Positions 27,701-39,700 of a stretch of 64,000 bases of DNA are shown here, piece after piece (positions within the stretch are counted from its first letter, which is position 1; each line of letters starts with the position of its first letter). The position numbers were made by a program, and so were the translations under genes. Below the pieces are notes generated by a model that was given only the letters and a program-made list of their open reading frames with translations, searched no databases and was not told where the DNA came from. This stretch comes from Crambe crambe (Eukaryota > Porifera > Demospongiae > Poecilosclerida > Crambeidae), in the NCBI GenBank assembly GCA_963924555.1, contig OZ004583.1, forward strand, positions 6,710,582-6,774,581. The letters run 5' to 3'.

Positions 27701-30700
27701 GTAGCTACGCTCTAGCTACAGACCGACCAATGAAATCGTGCGCCCTGGGGATAGAACACGGTAGTCCTGGTGATTATGGCCAAATAAACAACCTTATCAT
27801 CGGGCTGCGCCCTCGGATTCGGTTGTTTATTGGCCATAATCCCCAGACTACCGTGTTCTAACTATTACATTATGTGACTTCTCATTGATTCTATCGATCT
27901 AGTTAGCTAAAAGATTCTGTGAATCAGTTTTCTAGTTAGCTGAACTATTCTATAATTCATATTTCTTAGTTTTAACCTGTAAGCTAGCTAACTTACTCGA
28001 GAATCAGTAGCACCTGGCAGCCATTGTTGTTGCTCTATCGCAATGCGCGCGCACTACATTCCTTGTGGTGAATGGCAGCTCCATACTTTGCTTATGGGAC
28101 ATACAGCTAACTTCTTACTGGTAAGGAATGAGTCCTTATAAAAAGTATCATCATAAATCTCGGATAATTAGCTAGCTGCTGGTGTTTGAAATTTTGATAT
28201 TGGTCAAGAATTGAGCAAGTTATCGCGGATATAAGGTGAACGCGAATAGACTTTACCCAACGTATATGTTGGGATTGTTGGCTGAATATACAGAACAAAG
28301 ATTGATCCCATTTCCATCCTTCTTGTTTCCTTATTTTTTCGAGTAGTGGTCATCCCTACATCTTTTTTCATTTCAAGAAATGTTTTTTCCCTTGTGTCAA
28401 TTTCAATATATTACTGAAATCCCAGGGGGGCGAACTGTTGCCAAGGGGGGTTGAGCCAGACATAGTGCGGAAGAAGGGCGAGGGGGAAGGAGAAAATACA
28501 TGGTGAAAGACGTAAGGTTTTCATGAACCTCTGCCAGAATGTCGATCAGATTGTCAATTTATAAATCGTCACGCGCTAGATAACAGGGCTCACAATAACA
28601 CTCTATTATTGTCCGGACATGATTATCTAATAGCAGTTTTAAATGTATAGCTAGTTGGTTGGACAAAGGTAGAAAATGACTGGACAAATGAAGAAATTGA
28701 CCGGAAAATGTCCTGTGACTGACTGTTATTGTGAGCCCTGAGATAATGCAATGGCTTTGGAATGTGAAAGTTGATGAAGCAAGCACTGTCTACAGCAAGT
28801 GCACAACTGGACTATGATCTGAGGCCAGACCAAAAACTAGCTATCAAGCATCATCCAAGAAAGAAAAGACAAAAAAAAGAAGGTAATCGCGAATGTGCAC
28901 GAACTTCAATTGCCACATGGTCTATTGCACCCACGTATTTGTTTGGAATTTGCAGTCGAAGTCACATGGAAAATGATGTAATATGATGTAGTCAGCATTC
29001 CATTTGGATGTGAAAATCTTGCGTCCTTCACCAGATATATTTTTTCCTTCCTTCCGCAATACATCTGACTCACGAGACTAGGGGGGACCCCCTGAAAGAA
29101 ACCCTGCTGCACATGCATATTGTGCAAAATTTGGAGCCTAGGAGTATTTCTATTTGTTCACTCCCTTGCTGTCAAATGGTGCACATTTACTTTATTCACT
29201 GAGTGAGTGCAGAGAGCAAGCGTACTCTCAGGTTATGATTCATTGAATTGTGACTCGTATTATAATATATCTAGGTCTATACTCCAAAATGTCCCATGCA
29301 GGGGTAAAGTAGCACCCCTGGCATTATGCATGCATGGTATGCTACGTATGTACACCTGGGGTATGACCTATAGATATACATGAACTGAGAGTCAGCTCGC
29401 TCGCTGGCTGAATTGCAATAATTATGGGAAATAAGTACTAGCTATATATATTTTCAACTTCTAGCTATTTCATGTAACTCACTTTTTGTTGGGATTGCTC
29501 AGTTGCTCCATCTCGATTGTCAGGTCCGACGGTACCCTTACTTGATAGATTGGCTTGGTCATCCTATGATATTAAATATAATGCATGATGCCCATGCTAT
29601 TGCATTATAGCTAGAGTTCACCAGCATAGCTACAACTAGCTAAATTTCAATGAAACTAGCTAGGTGATTGTTAGTTCTTCTTGAAATTGAATGCAAATTG
29701 TTAGTGTATACACATCTCATGCATGAATGCGTGCTGTCTATGCATGGAGTGGGGACTGTATTGTCATTAGCAATAAAAATGCACAAAATAGTGTATCACA
29801 CCACTAAAATTAGCAAGAAGAATTAAACAGAGGTAAAACTAGAGGAATAGAGATATAGCTAGCTAGTTACGTAAAAATAGAGGAAATTTTCATAGGTGAT
29901 AGCTAATCATCTATCTGTAGAAGGCCACAACTTGGAATGTTATTAATACAATTTTCTTAATGTTAAATTTCCAAAGATGAGTAGTCACCAACAAATACTT
30001 CCTCGTTCGCAATATTTCCACTGTGACTGGTATGAGCATACACATGTTCAGCTTCCACAATGGACTCGTAGTTAGGGTTATTAAGTTGCCTAGCAGTTGA
30101 TATCTAATAAATCAGAGTATAACCTTTCATTGTTAACAAAAGAGTGCTTGAGTGCACATGGAATGACCCAGTGAAATGGAACAAAAGAATCAGGATTTCA
30201 GTCTCTCAGTGTACTGCTGAAAAGATCAAAGTACATACATAGTATGTTGAGGAAAAGGGACCACCACTATTCAAATGAAAGCACTGAATTCTTGGCACTG
30301 TTATTATCAACATGTCACATTGTTATCACATTGATGAATTGGTTTGTACCCAACACAAGCTTTGAAATTGTGGTATAGTACGTTCATTTCTAACAGCAGC
30401 CTCAATCGTTGGGTACAATTACACAATTGCTATGAGTGTGTACTTGTGTATAAGAACGCCTATTCAAACTAGCGACATTTTATTATGAACCAAGAATTTC
30501 ACACAAAGAGCATGTAATTCATATCATGTTGGTACTTCAGTTTCGATCTCTAGACAAATGCCTTTAGACAAACAGACACTGTAATCCTCGTTTGCGCATG
30601 CATGCTGAGGATTAATTAATCTAAAGATTTAGAATGATGGTGGCTTAACAGATTTGCTTAATGAAAGTTCTTCCTTTCCAACTATGCACATAATTATTAT

Positions 30701-33700
30701 AACAATGGACACACCTATGTCCTTATGGGGCAGCTTATTCATATAGCTCTCGCATTATATATAACCTACATACCATATCAATGCAGAAGCTACATCCCAC
30801 CTATGTAATACATACAGTTTGTGAACTTGCAGTGGAGCCATTCTTTGCACTTGTAACAGTTTGAGCTTGTTGAGTAGAAGTAAGAGGAGAAGCTGGTTGA
30901 TAAAATTTGTATGGCTGTCGAACACCAGGACCATGCACTGGTATCTCTGTGGGAAGGGAGGGATGGAGAAAGAGATTTTACTAAGGCTATTAACATCATC
31001 ACACAAAAATCACACAAAATCTTTCTGACCGGCATTCACTCTATAACTGCTATAACTTTCTCGATTATTGACCAAATTTCAAATATCAAACACCAGCAGA
31101 GAGTGTAGATAATTAGCTCTCTCTGTTGATGCATTTTGGTTGGAATGATCAAGGTGCCAGGTGAATGCAACTTTAGTTATGACTCAGTGAGCATTAAGGT
31201 GATGACAGTTAACTGCAGTGTATTGAGAACCTGCATGTTAAATGAATAGTCCTTCAACCTGGTGTTCCTGATATGATGATCTACAAGCTTAGAATTTTAA
31301 AATCTAGACCTCTAGCAAATGGCATCAAAACATCCAAATACAGATACTCCCCAAGTGTCATTCCAAGATGTACAATATTATGCATCATGTAGCTATACAC
31401 AGTTAAAGATTTTAAGCTTATTTTGATTTAAGGAACCCATGTAGTGATCACTTACTTTTCTTAATACATTTTTTATAACAAGAATCACACACTCTTCTTT
31501 TTTTGCCTCCGAATAAGAAGGAAGTATTCGAATAAGAAGGGAGTTCAGCTTTATTGACAGAACACAACGTACAGTAACTCTGTAAAAATTAGTGTAATCA
31601 TGAACAGAGGAAGGTGAAGTAGGGATAACTTACTACAGATCTATGGTGAAAAGAAAGAGTACATAAGAACAAGGGATATGGTTTAGAATAATATTATACA
31701 AGGATAAAATCAAGTGAAATTGTAGAGTGATGCATTTGCCCAGGCTCTTATAGTCTCTATAACTCTGATCAGTTGAAGCAGTTAAGTATACAGCTATCAA
31801 GCTCAAGATCTAACTCTGAAGTCAAACATGAAAAAGTTTACAAACAAGAAGGGATGAGAGCAGCTGAAACTTATACTCAGCTAGATCTTGTGGCTAAGTC
31901 AATATAATGATCTCAACTAAATATCAATATGCCATTGGTGCAATTGACTAATCTGAAGCAATTTACTGACCATCTTATTTATTGAATTGCATATGAAATA
32001 ATCCTTCATAAGATATTGATGTTTCAGTTGAGATACATTATCATTGGGTAAGTTTCAACTGCACTCATTCTTTCTTGTTTGTAAACTTCACTTTTTATCC
32101 TACATAAATTTTTATAAAAAAGAAAAAAAGAGAGAAAGAAGTTGCTTTGCTAGGAACAGTTCTTGGGTTGATGTTCCAGCAGTTTTCAATTAAAGATCTT
32201 GTGGCTAAATGAGATAACTAACATGAAGTATAAAGTTAAAGGTAAACATGGCAGCATTATAATTATGTCAGGAAGTAGCTTGTTCTAAGATAATTATGAG
32301 GTTTAGTGTATGTATAAAGCTACAGAATAAGCAGCTACAGCAGCTGGAAAACTCCAAATTTAGTATTTTGGTGACACTATACTTTGCTGATACCCTTGAG
32401 TCTTCATGATTCTTCATTCAATAATTATAGTAGCTTTACTTCTCCATTGGTTTAAATTTGACTGTTAGAATTAGTGTGATTACTATTGTAATTTACCTTG
32501 CCACATGCATCACAGCAGTAAAGTATATTTGTAGGAAAAGAATCTTCTGATCCACACTGCTGACATTTGGATGCTTTCTCCTGGCTTGGTTTGACAGATC
32601 CAAAGTCATCATCAATTGGCTGCAAAAGAACAAACATGCTTATTTCATTCAGAGGATCCACCATGCATGACAAAGCTGTGGGTTTATAGTCTAATGATTC
32701 TTATTCCAATCTTTTAGTAGAAAATGCATGTCTATGGGAGCATTGCAGATTACATGAGAAGGCCCAAGAGAAACTTAAGTAGAAGCATAGATATAAGATG
32801 TTTACGGGATTGGAAACGGATCACGTGCTCTCGTTAGCAACTAACAACCGAGGCGCGTTGACAGCTGAATGACATAGCACTTTTGTCAAAGTTGCTGTTC
32901 TGACAAGATCCGTGAGGTAAGACTTATGCCAATGATACTATAATACACTAGGGCATAGATTTACTGTATGAAATAAATTTTAGCTCAGATTTTCAAGTTT
33001 ATTCCTACAAATACTACTGTGGTGGTTAATGGGACTGTAATCCCTCTCACGCTTGATGGAATCAATTGCTGTTGCCCATTTTCTGATCAAAAGGCATGTA
33101 AACTTTAGCTACATGGAATAGTAATGTTAGTTTTTGTATTAGCTGATGTATATTGTCTCTAGCATTTGCAAGTGGTGTTAAAACTGTAATCCCTCTCCCA
33201 AGAAATAGATTAACAATATTGCAACTGTATTAGTAATTTCTGGGAAAGGATAGAACAGTAAATGGAATTGGTGCATTTATTTTCTATACAATAGTCATCC
33301 TATGGAGATGGCAAGCTTACTATATTTCCCCCCTAATATCCATAGGGTCCACAGGACAGCTGACTGAGCCGAATTCTTGAGATGGATGGTGTCAAAATCC
33401 AACAGCCAAAAGCTGGAAGTATTGCAATAATGCTGATGAGGACGAACTGAGCAGAAACTGGCGGATAACTTTGGGGCAAAATTATCTAGCTATAATAATA
33501 ATGAATTTATGTCTAATTTTAATACCAAAAGTCATTCTGGCCTTTCTTTCAAATCAATCACATAAAATTAATGTATAATGAGTAATGATAGGTACTCATA
33601 GTTATAATTACAAGGAAAAAAGTTATGAATAATTTATAACTTCCTTCCTCAGACTCTCCAACTTACACTCTCTGACTCTTCACTTCTTCAATACCTTCTC

Positions 33701-36700
33701 CTTAGCTTACTTGTACTATTCTGTGAGCTGTCGGGGCAGAACATCACTTTAACTGCCTTGAAAGGAGTGAATATTGATCTCCTTTCACGGCCATTAATAT
33801 AATTAATGCTGCATGCGCGTGCGCACCTGTCAACGCGCCTCGGTTGTGCAGTTCATTGGGCGTTTCCAATCCCGTAAAACCTCTTATATCTATGGTAGAA
33901 GTCATACTGAGGTGTAAGTATGTCTCTATTAAACACTCGAGGGTCATAGGCCGTCATGGCTATATATGACCTTTAACCCTTCTAGAAGATTCCTTTAGCA
34001 TGTAGCTCTACACTAGTCTCGCGTAGCCAGACCCAATTCTTTCTTTTTCTTGGGGGCGGGGGAAAGAAAGGGTCTGGTCAACTCCCGTAGAGCGTTTTGT
34101 TCTGAGTGCACCCAAATTCCGGTGCGCGCTAATTGACCACCACTTAGTTAGCGGTAAGGCGATAACCGCCATGGTTACTATGAATCTCATTAAAGTCCAC
34201 ACATGCATTTTATCATGGCTGCTGATCCTTCTGATGTTCCCTGACAGATAGGACTGCATGCATTGAAGCAAAAGCCATTGAAGCATTAGCTTGGGATGGC
34301 TGCTTTCTTTTGGCTTTACTACTCAGAGTGAGACATTGCATCTTTATAGTAATACTATTTGTTGTTGCTTCTAGTTTGTCCCTCAGATTGGCTCGCCTGC
34401 TGAGCTCTCCACTACAGACATGGCACAAATAAGCATCACAGTCTGCAGTTTCCATTAAGACCAACTTGATTCAGCTCAGCCTTGAACTGTGATGACATCA
34501 TTCATCATTTCTTACCTGGCTCTTGTTATTCCATGCAATTTCTTCCTTTTTTCCTCACTTTTGCACAAGCAACACTTCACTAAAGATGCCATGATAAAAT
34601 ACATGTGGACTTTAATAAGATTCATAGTAACCACGGCGGTTATCGCCTTACCGCTAACTAAGTGGTGGTCAATTGGCGCGCACCGGAAATTGGGTGCACT
34701 CAGAACAAAACGCTCTACGGGAGTTGACCAGACCCTTTCTTTCCCCCGCCCCCCAAGAAAAAGGAAAGAATTGGGTCTGGCTACGCGAGACTAGCTCTAC
34801 ACCTGTGTTCAAATCGAAGTAAAGCTCAAGTGCCTTCGTGGACGCTTGACAGCCATAACTCCTGATAGTCTCGCGTGGCCAGACCCTTTACCAACTGCAG
34901 CATGGATGTATTACATCATCCGCACGCAGAAGGAAGGGTCTGGTGTCAGCTTGTACTGGCTCTCGTTGCAGTGGAATGCAATTTACACCCACGTTCACAC
35001 CACAAAACCATAAGAGTAAACTGCGCACTATTATTATTGCATCTGGCTGCTTAGCTATGAGAGAATTGTTTTTGCTGTGGAAAGTCTGTGGCCAGTGCCA
35101 ATGAGAAGAAGAGAAGGAGACCCTTGTCAAGTCCTGGCATGTCAAGTGCACTGGAATGCCTTACTGCTCTGATCTCCAGGTTTCCTGAAGTGGACTGCAC
35201 CAAGTTGCACACTGGATACGTTTGCAGTGACCGCCTGCAAACGCTGACCAACAATTTGCAGAGTGCACTGGCGTTTCAGTCAGCACAAGTGGAACCAGGC
35301 ATTGTAGTCCAGCCGTGGAATTGCCCATGTGTCTACGGTTATCGGTGCGCGTGAATATTATTAATGAGATAAAAAAAAACCACACTCCCATAACCAATAC
35401 ACACAAAGTATTGAAGTTCACATTCCTGGGGAATGCAACGAAAGCCAGTACACGCTGACACCAGACCCTTCCTTCTGCGTGCGGATGATGTAATACATCC
35501 GTGCTGCGGGTCTGGCCACGCGAGACTAAACTCCTGACTGCTTTGTCCTATATCTATGATCTTGGTACCTTCTTGAAGCTCTACACCTGAGGTAAGGAAT
35601 GGTATTGTTCAAATTGAAGTAAAGCTCAAATCCTAACTGTCAATTGCCATTTGAGTGCCTTCGTGGACCACAAATTATCGAACGCTTCATAGACAGCACA
35701 GTTAGTTTAGCTATACACTTCGTAGACTACGTAGACAACATTAGAATGCTTCGTAAACACAGTTATTTTATTCACTGTATATCACAAGTCTTGCTGAGTT
35801 GCAATTGTGGTGGGCGTGGTAAGCTTATTTGGTAAAGGGTTTTCTTGACTTGAAAAAAAGTGTGCAAACAAGAAATGAAAGAGTGATGTAGGCTTGAGTA
35901 CATAACTATAAAAAGTACGGAAACAAGGGTGGGATAGCTTGCTAGCTATGTACTGTATTTGCTGTGCTAGAATTGACAAACCCTACATAGCTACATGAAC
36001 TGGACATTGACCTTGTGCACTGTTGATTGATACATGCAGCTGTCTTAGCTTACTGCATTGTCTGAGTGCTGTGCAGTCAGTGTGGTGCATTCATTAGTGA
36101 CTGGTTATGCTGTTAAGTAAACAAACTACCGTAGTCTGTAGCGCTAAAAAGAAGCTTCCGGGACAAACAATAGGCAGTTTACACTTCCGTGGCGGGACGG
36201 GACAGAGCTAAAAAATCCGGGACTGTCCCGGACGTTTCGGGACAGTTGGGAACTATGTAATTATTTAGAGTTATTTACCTGTTCTTCTGCTTTTAGTTCT
36301 TTAAGCTCAACCTGAAAGAGTATAATAATTACAGCTAACTACTGTTGAGTCAGGGCACATTAGAAACAACAACAATGAATATCTATAGAAGGATTAGGCA
36401 TTATTGTTATGAAAACTCTGGCAACTGTAAATTTATATACCTTAGATTCATGTAACTTCTTGAAACGACTTTTACAGATCACCACAAGAATAGCAGCAAT
36501 ATATAGTAGAAGGGAGATGATGGAGAGGACAAATGCTGCTATAATGAGATTGTCTCTGTTGGACTGCCATTTTGAATCACATGTGTCTATGAATAATAAG
36601 TTTGAACATTAGCATAGCAACCTCATTTCTATTATTATTGTGCATTATTTTTAGTTTTGTAATTTTTTTTGTTGTACTAATCAATATCATCCTTACTTCT

Positions 36701-39700
36701 CTGCAATCCCACTACAATACCAACTGCAATCCATAAACAAACAGATACCAACCACAAAAAAACAGCTACTAGCAGGAGGACAAGTGATGTAATCCACACA
36801 TGTTTTTCAGTGTCTGAATAATAAGAATAATGTCCAATAGTGAATGAGTTGAGCTCTGGAAAATCTGACTTACTTGCAGTGTTACATTTTATAAAAAGTG
36901 GTGTCCACACAATTATAATAATAATGCCTAATATCAGAAAAATCACGCCCATAATCAAAAGCCCAATGTTGGTATCGGTCAGAGGAACGTCAACTATAAA
37001 AAAATAATAATCATAAACAGGAACACAAACTACTAGCTAATAATTTACGTTCTCCAGTCATGAAACTTCTTCTTGACTGGTAGAAAGTGGAGTTTACCCT
37101 CACTTCAAAAAGAAAATAGTACTGAGTTGAAGCATCCATCAGTGGCAGGGGAGAGGGTGAGTTCAAGGACACATTCAGGTGGTTGTCAAAGTTCTCATAG
37201 GAGGAGTCCTGGCCATATTGGACAACACAAGGTCCTTCAGCCAGGACAGAGGAGCAGAGAAGAGTAGTAACACAATCTTCAAATGTCAGTAAAACTTCTG
37301 ATTGAAGTGAGTTTCCTATGATATAATAATGAGCTTATGTACTAAATGAACAATAGCTATACCAATTGAAGTTGATTCTGCAGTGTCAGATTGTCCAAAA
37401 GCATTGACAGCATAGATAGAGACAAGATAGCTTTGATTAGAAGAGGACGAGGTGTTGAAGGAAGTGGAACAAAGATTATTATTGCAGCTATCAGAGTTAA
37501 CCACCCTCTCTTCTAACCTCCCCCCTCTGCTATCATTCAGGAAAATTGAGTAGTTGAGAGAGTTATCGAAGGAACAAACATTAGATATGAACAAACGCTG
37601 AAGGAATTATGAAAATAGAGGTGATTGTATACAACATAGAAACTAACTTACCTTTACTTGCCAAGTCACTGTCAACTGACTTAATGAACTTTCATCATTA
37701 TATGTAGGAAATACTACAATCTCAGGAATCAGTGGAACTAAAAATAGCAGTCAAAGAGTGTAATCATATGGGGTAGCGATTTCCAACTTCTACATTGTGA
37801 GTAGCTAGATCTGGAAGAGCAGCTAGAAAAAATAACTAGCTAGGCCTTGCAACTTTCTTTTGGTTTGAGCTATTTTGGTCAAATTTAGATCAGCAGATTA
37901 CTAGATGTTGATGATATTTTTCGTCATAATTTTTAGTTGGAAGTCGCTAAATGTTTTCCCCTCATTAGTTCCTGATTATCCAGCCAGCAGAAACTCGATT
38001 TGTGCCTGCCTGTTCAGTGAGTGAGTGATACCAGAGACTAGCTACAAAGAAGGGTAAGAAAAAAATAGTTGTGTTATCATATCAGAGAGTGCAGTAGCAC
38101 TCTCTATGTAGGGTTAGTACGGAATGGGCGTGGCTTCTCTCATTACAACAATACAAACTAGACTCTCTGTATCTCTTCTATTCTTGCTACAGGCTCAACT
38201 AAACTTCTTACATCTGAAAAACAATGCAGAAGATGATAATATGACTGCTCAAACTCCTCCAGAACAGTGTCAACGATCGGCACCAGCCGCCGCCTAAATC
38301 TAATGATTTGTTCATCATTATCATCATCATCAGATTCATCTTCTTGCCAGGCTGTAACTCCATGATCCTTTCACATACGACAATAAAATTCATATCCACA
38401 CAATGTGCTTTTACCACCACAGTCAGGCATTTAAAAATGACATCATTTGTCATGTGTACGTACGTACGCATCTATCACTATCACGTGCACGTATGCGTGT
38501 GCCAACCAGCTATTTTTACTCGAAAACAATATTCAATCTTTAGGTCATACAAAAAGTAAACAAACTAGAGATGCTCGTATAGCATTAGTTGGGCGAGCAA
38601 GCAGCCAGTGGTCATTTCAATGTGCTCCTCCCTCACTTATGATTATATAGCCCCAACAGTGACTTTCGATATCTAGCTATTCAGGTTGTTAACTGACTTG
38701 GTGCATTCCCAGTTAGCATTAGAGTGTCTTCTCTGAACCCAGGCTACCACTCCTGTTCAGACTCAGTAGCTAGTCTCTCAAATAATGAGCCCTCATATGC
38801 TCTAATCTGGCAGCTCTGTGTTCTGCTGACTCTGCTCTCCTTCTGGCTTTCATTTGCTCTGCTCTTGCAGCATTATCTTCTGCTGACTCTGTACATTCCC
38901 TCCTCCTGGCTCTATCTGTCGCATTTCTTTGCTAGTCTTGTTTTTCTCTGTTCCTTTGACCTTCTAGCTCTGTCTCTTTCATTTCTTTCATGAGGTCTCG
39001 CTCTTCTTTGCTGGTCAGTTTCTAGAGGGTGTTCTGGGGCCCTCCTTCGCTTGTTTTCTGGTTCTCTGGGTTCCATAATACTCGCTACAATAGTGTTTCA
39101 ACTTCAAGCACGCTTAGTAGCTATTTCATGTAAGCGCATGCGCATTTTGAGTGACGTACGTTACATATAAATATCGCGAATTTCCATTTTGACCAATTAG
39201 TGTGGGGCTTCGCTCGCTTCGCTCGCTCGCCAATAAGTGAAAGGAAAAAAATTTATGCTAAATAAAGAGGCCATGTAGGGTTAGTCTGTACTTTAACAGT
39301 TTCTGTCAACAAAAATCAAAATTATGCTGCCTTCAATAATAATCCCTACATCACTGCCTAAACCAAGCAGAACATTTTTATACTGACATGAACAATTAAA
39401 GCAGCTTGGTGGGAGGCAGTGATGTAGGGATTACTAGAGATGCTCGTATAGCATTAGTTGGGCGAGCAAGCAGCCAGTGGTCATTTCAATGTGCTCCTCC
39501 CTCACTTATGATTATACAAGTAAGGGAAAAAGCATTTCGTGAAATGAAAAAAGATGTAGGGATGACCACTGCACAAAAAAGTAAGGAAACAAGAAGGATG
39601 GAATCTTTGTTCTGTATATCCAGCCAACAATCCCTACATATACGTCGGGTAACTTCAGATTATAGTGTAGTAATGTACGTACATGTAGGGATTGTTGGCT

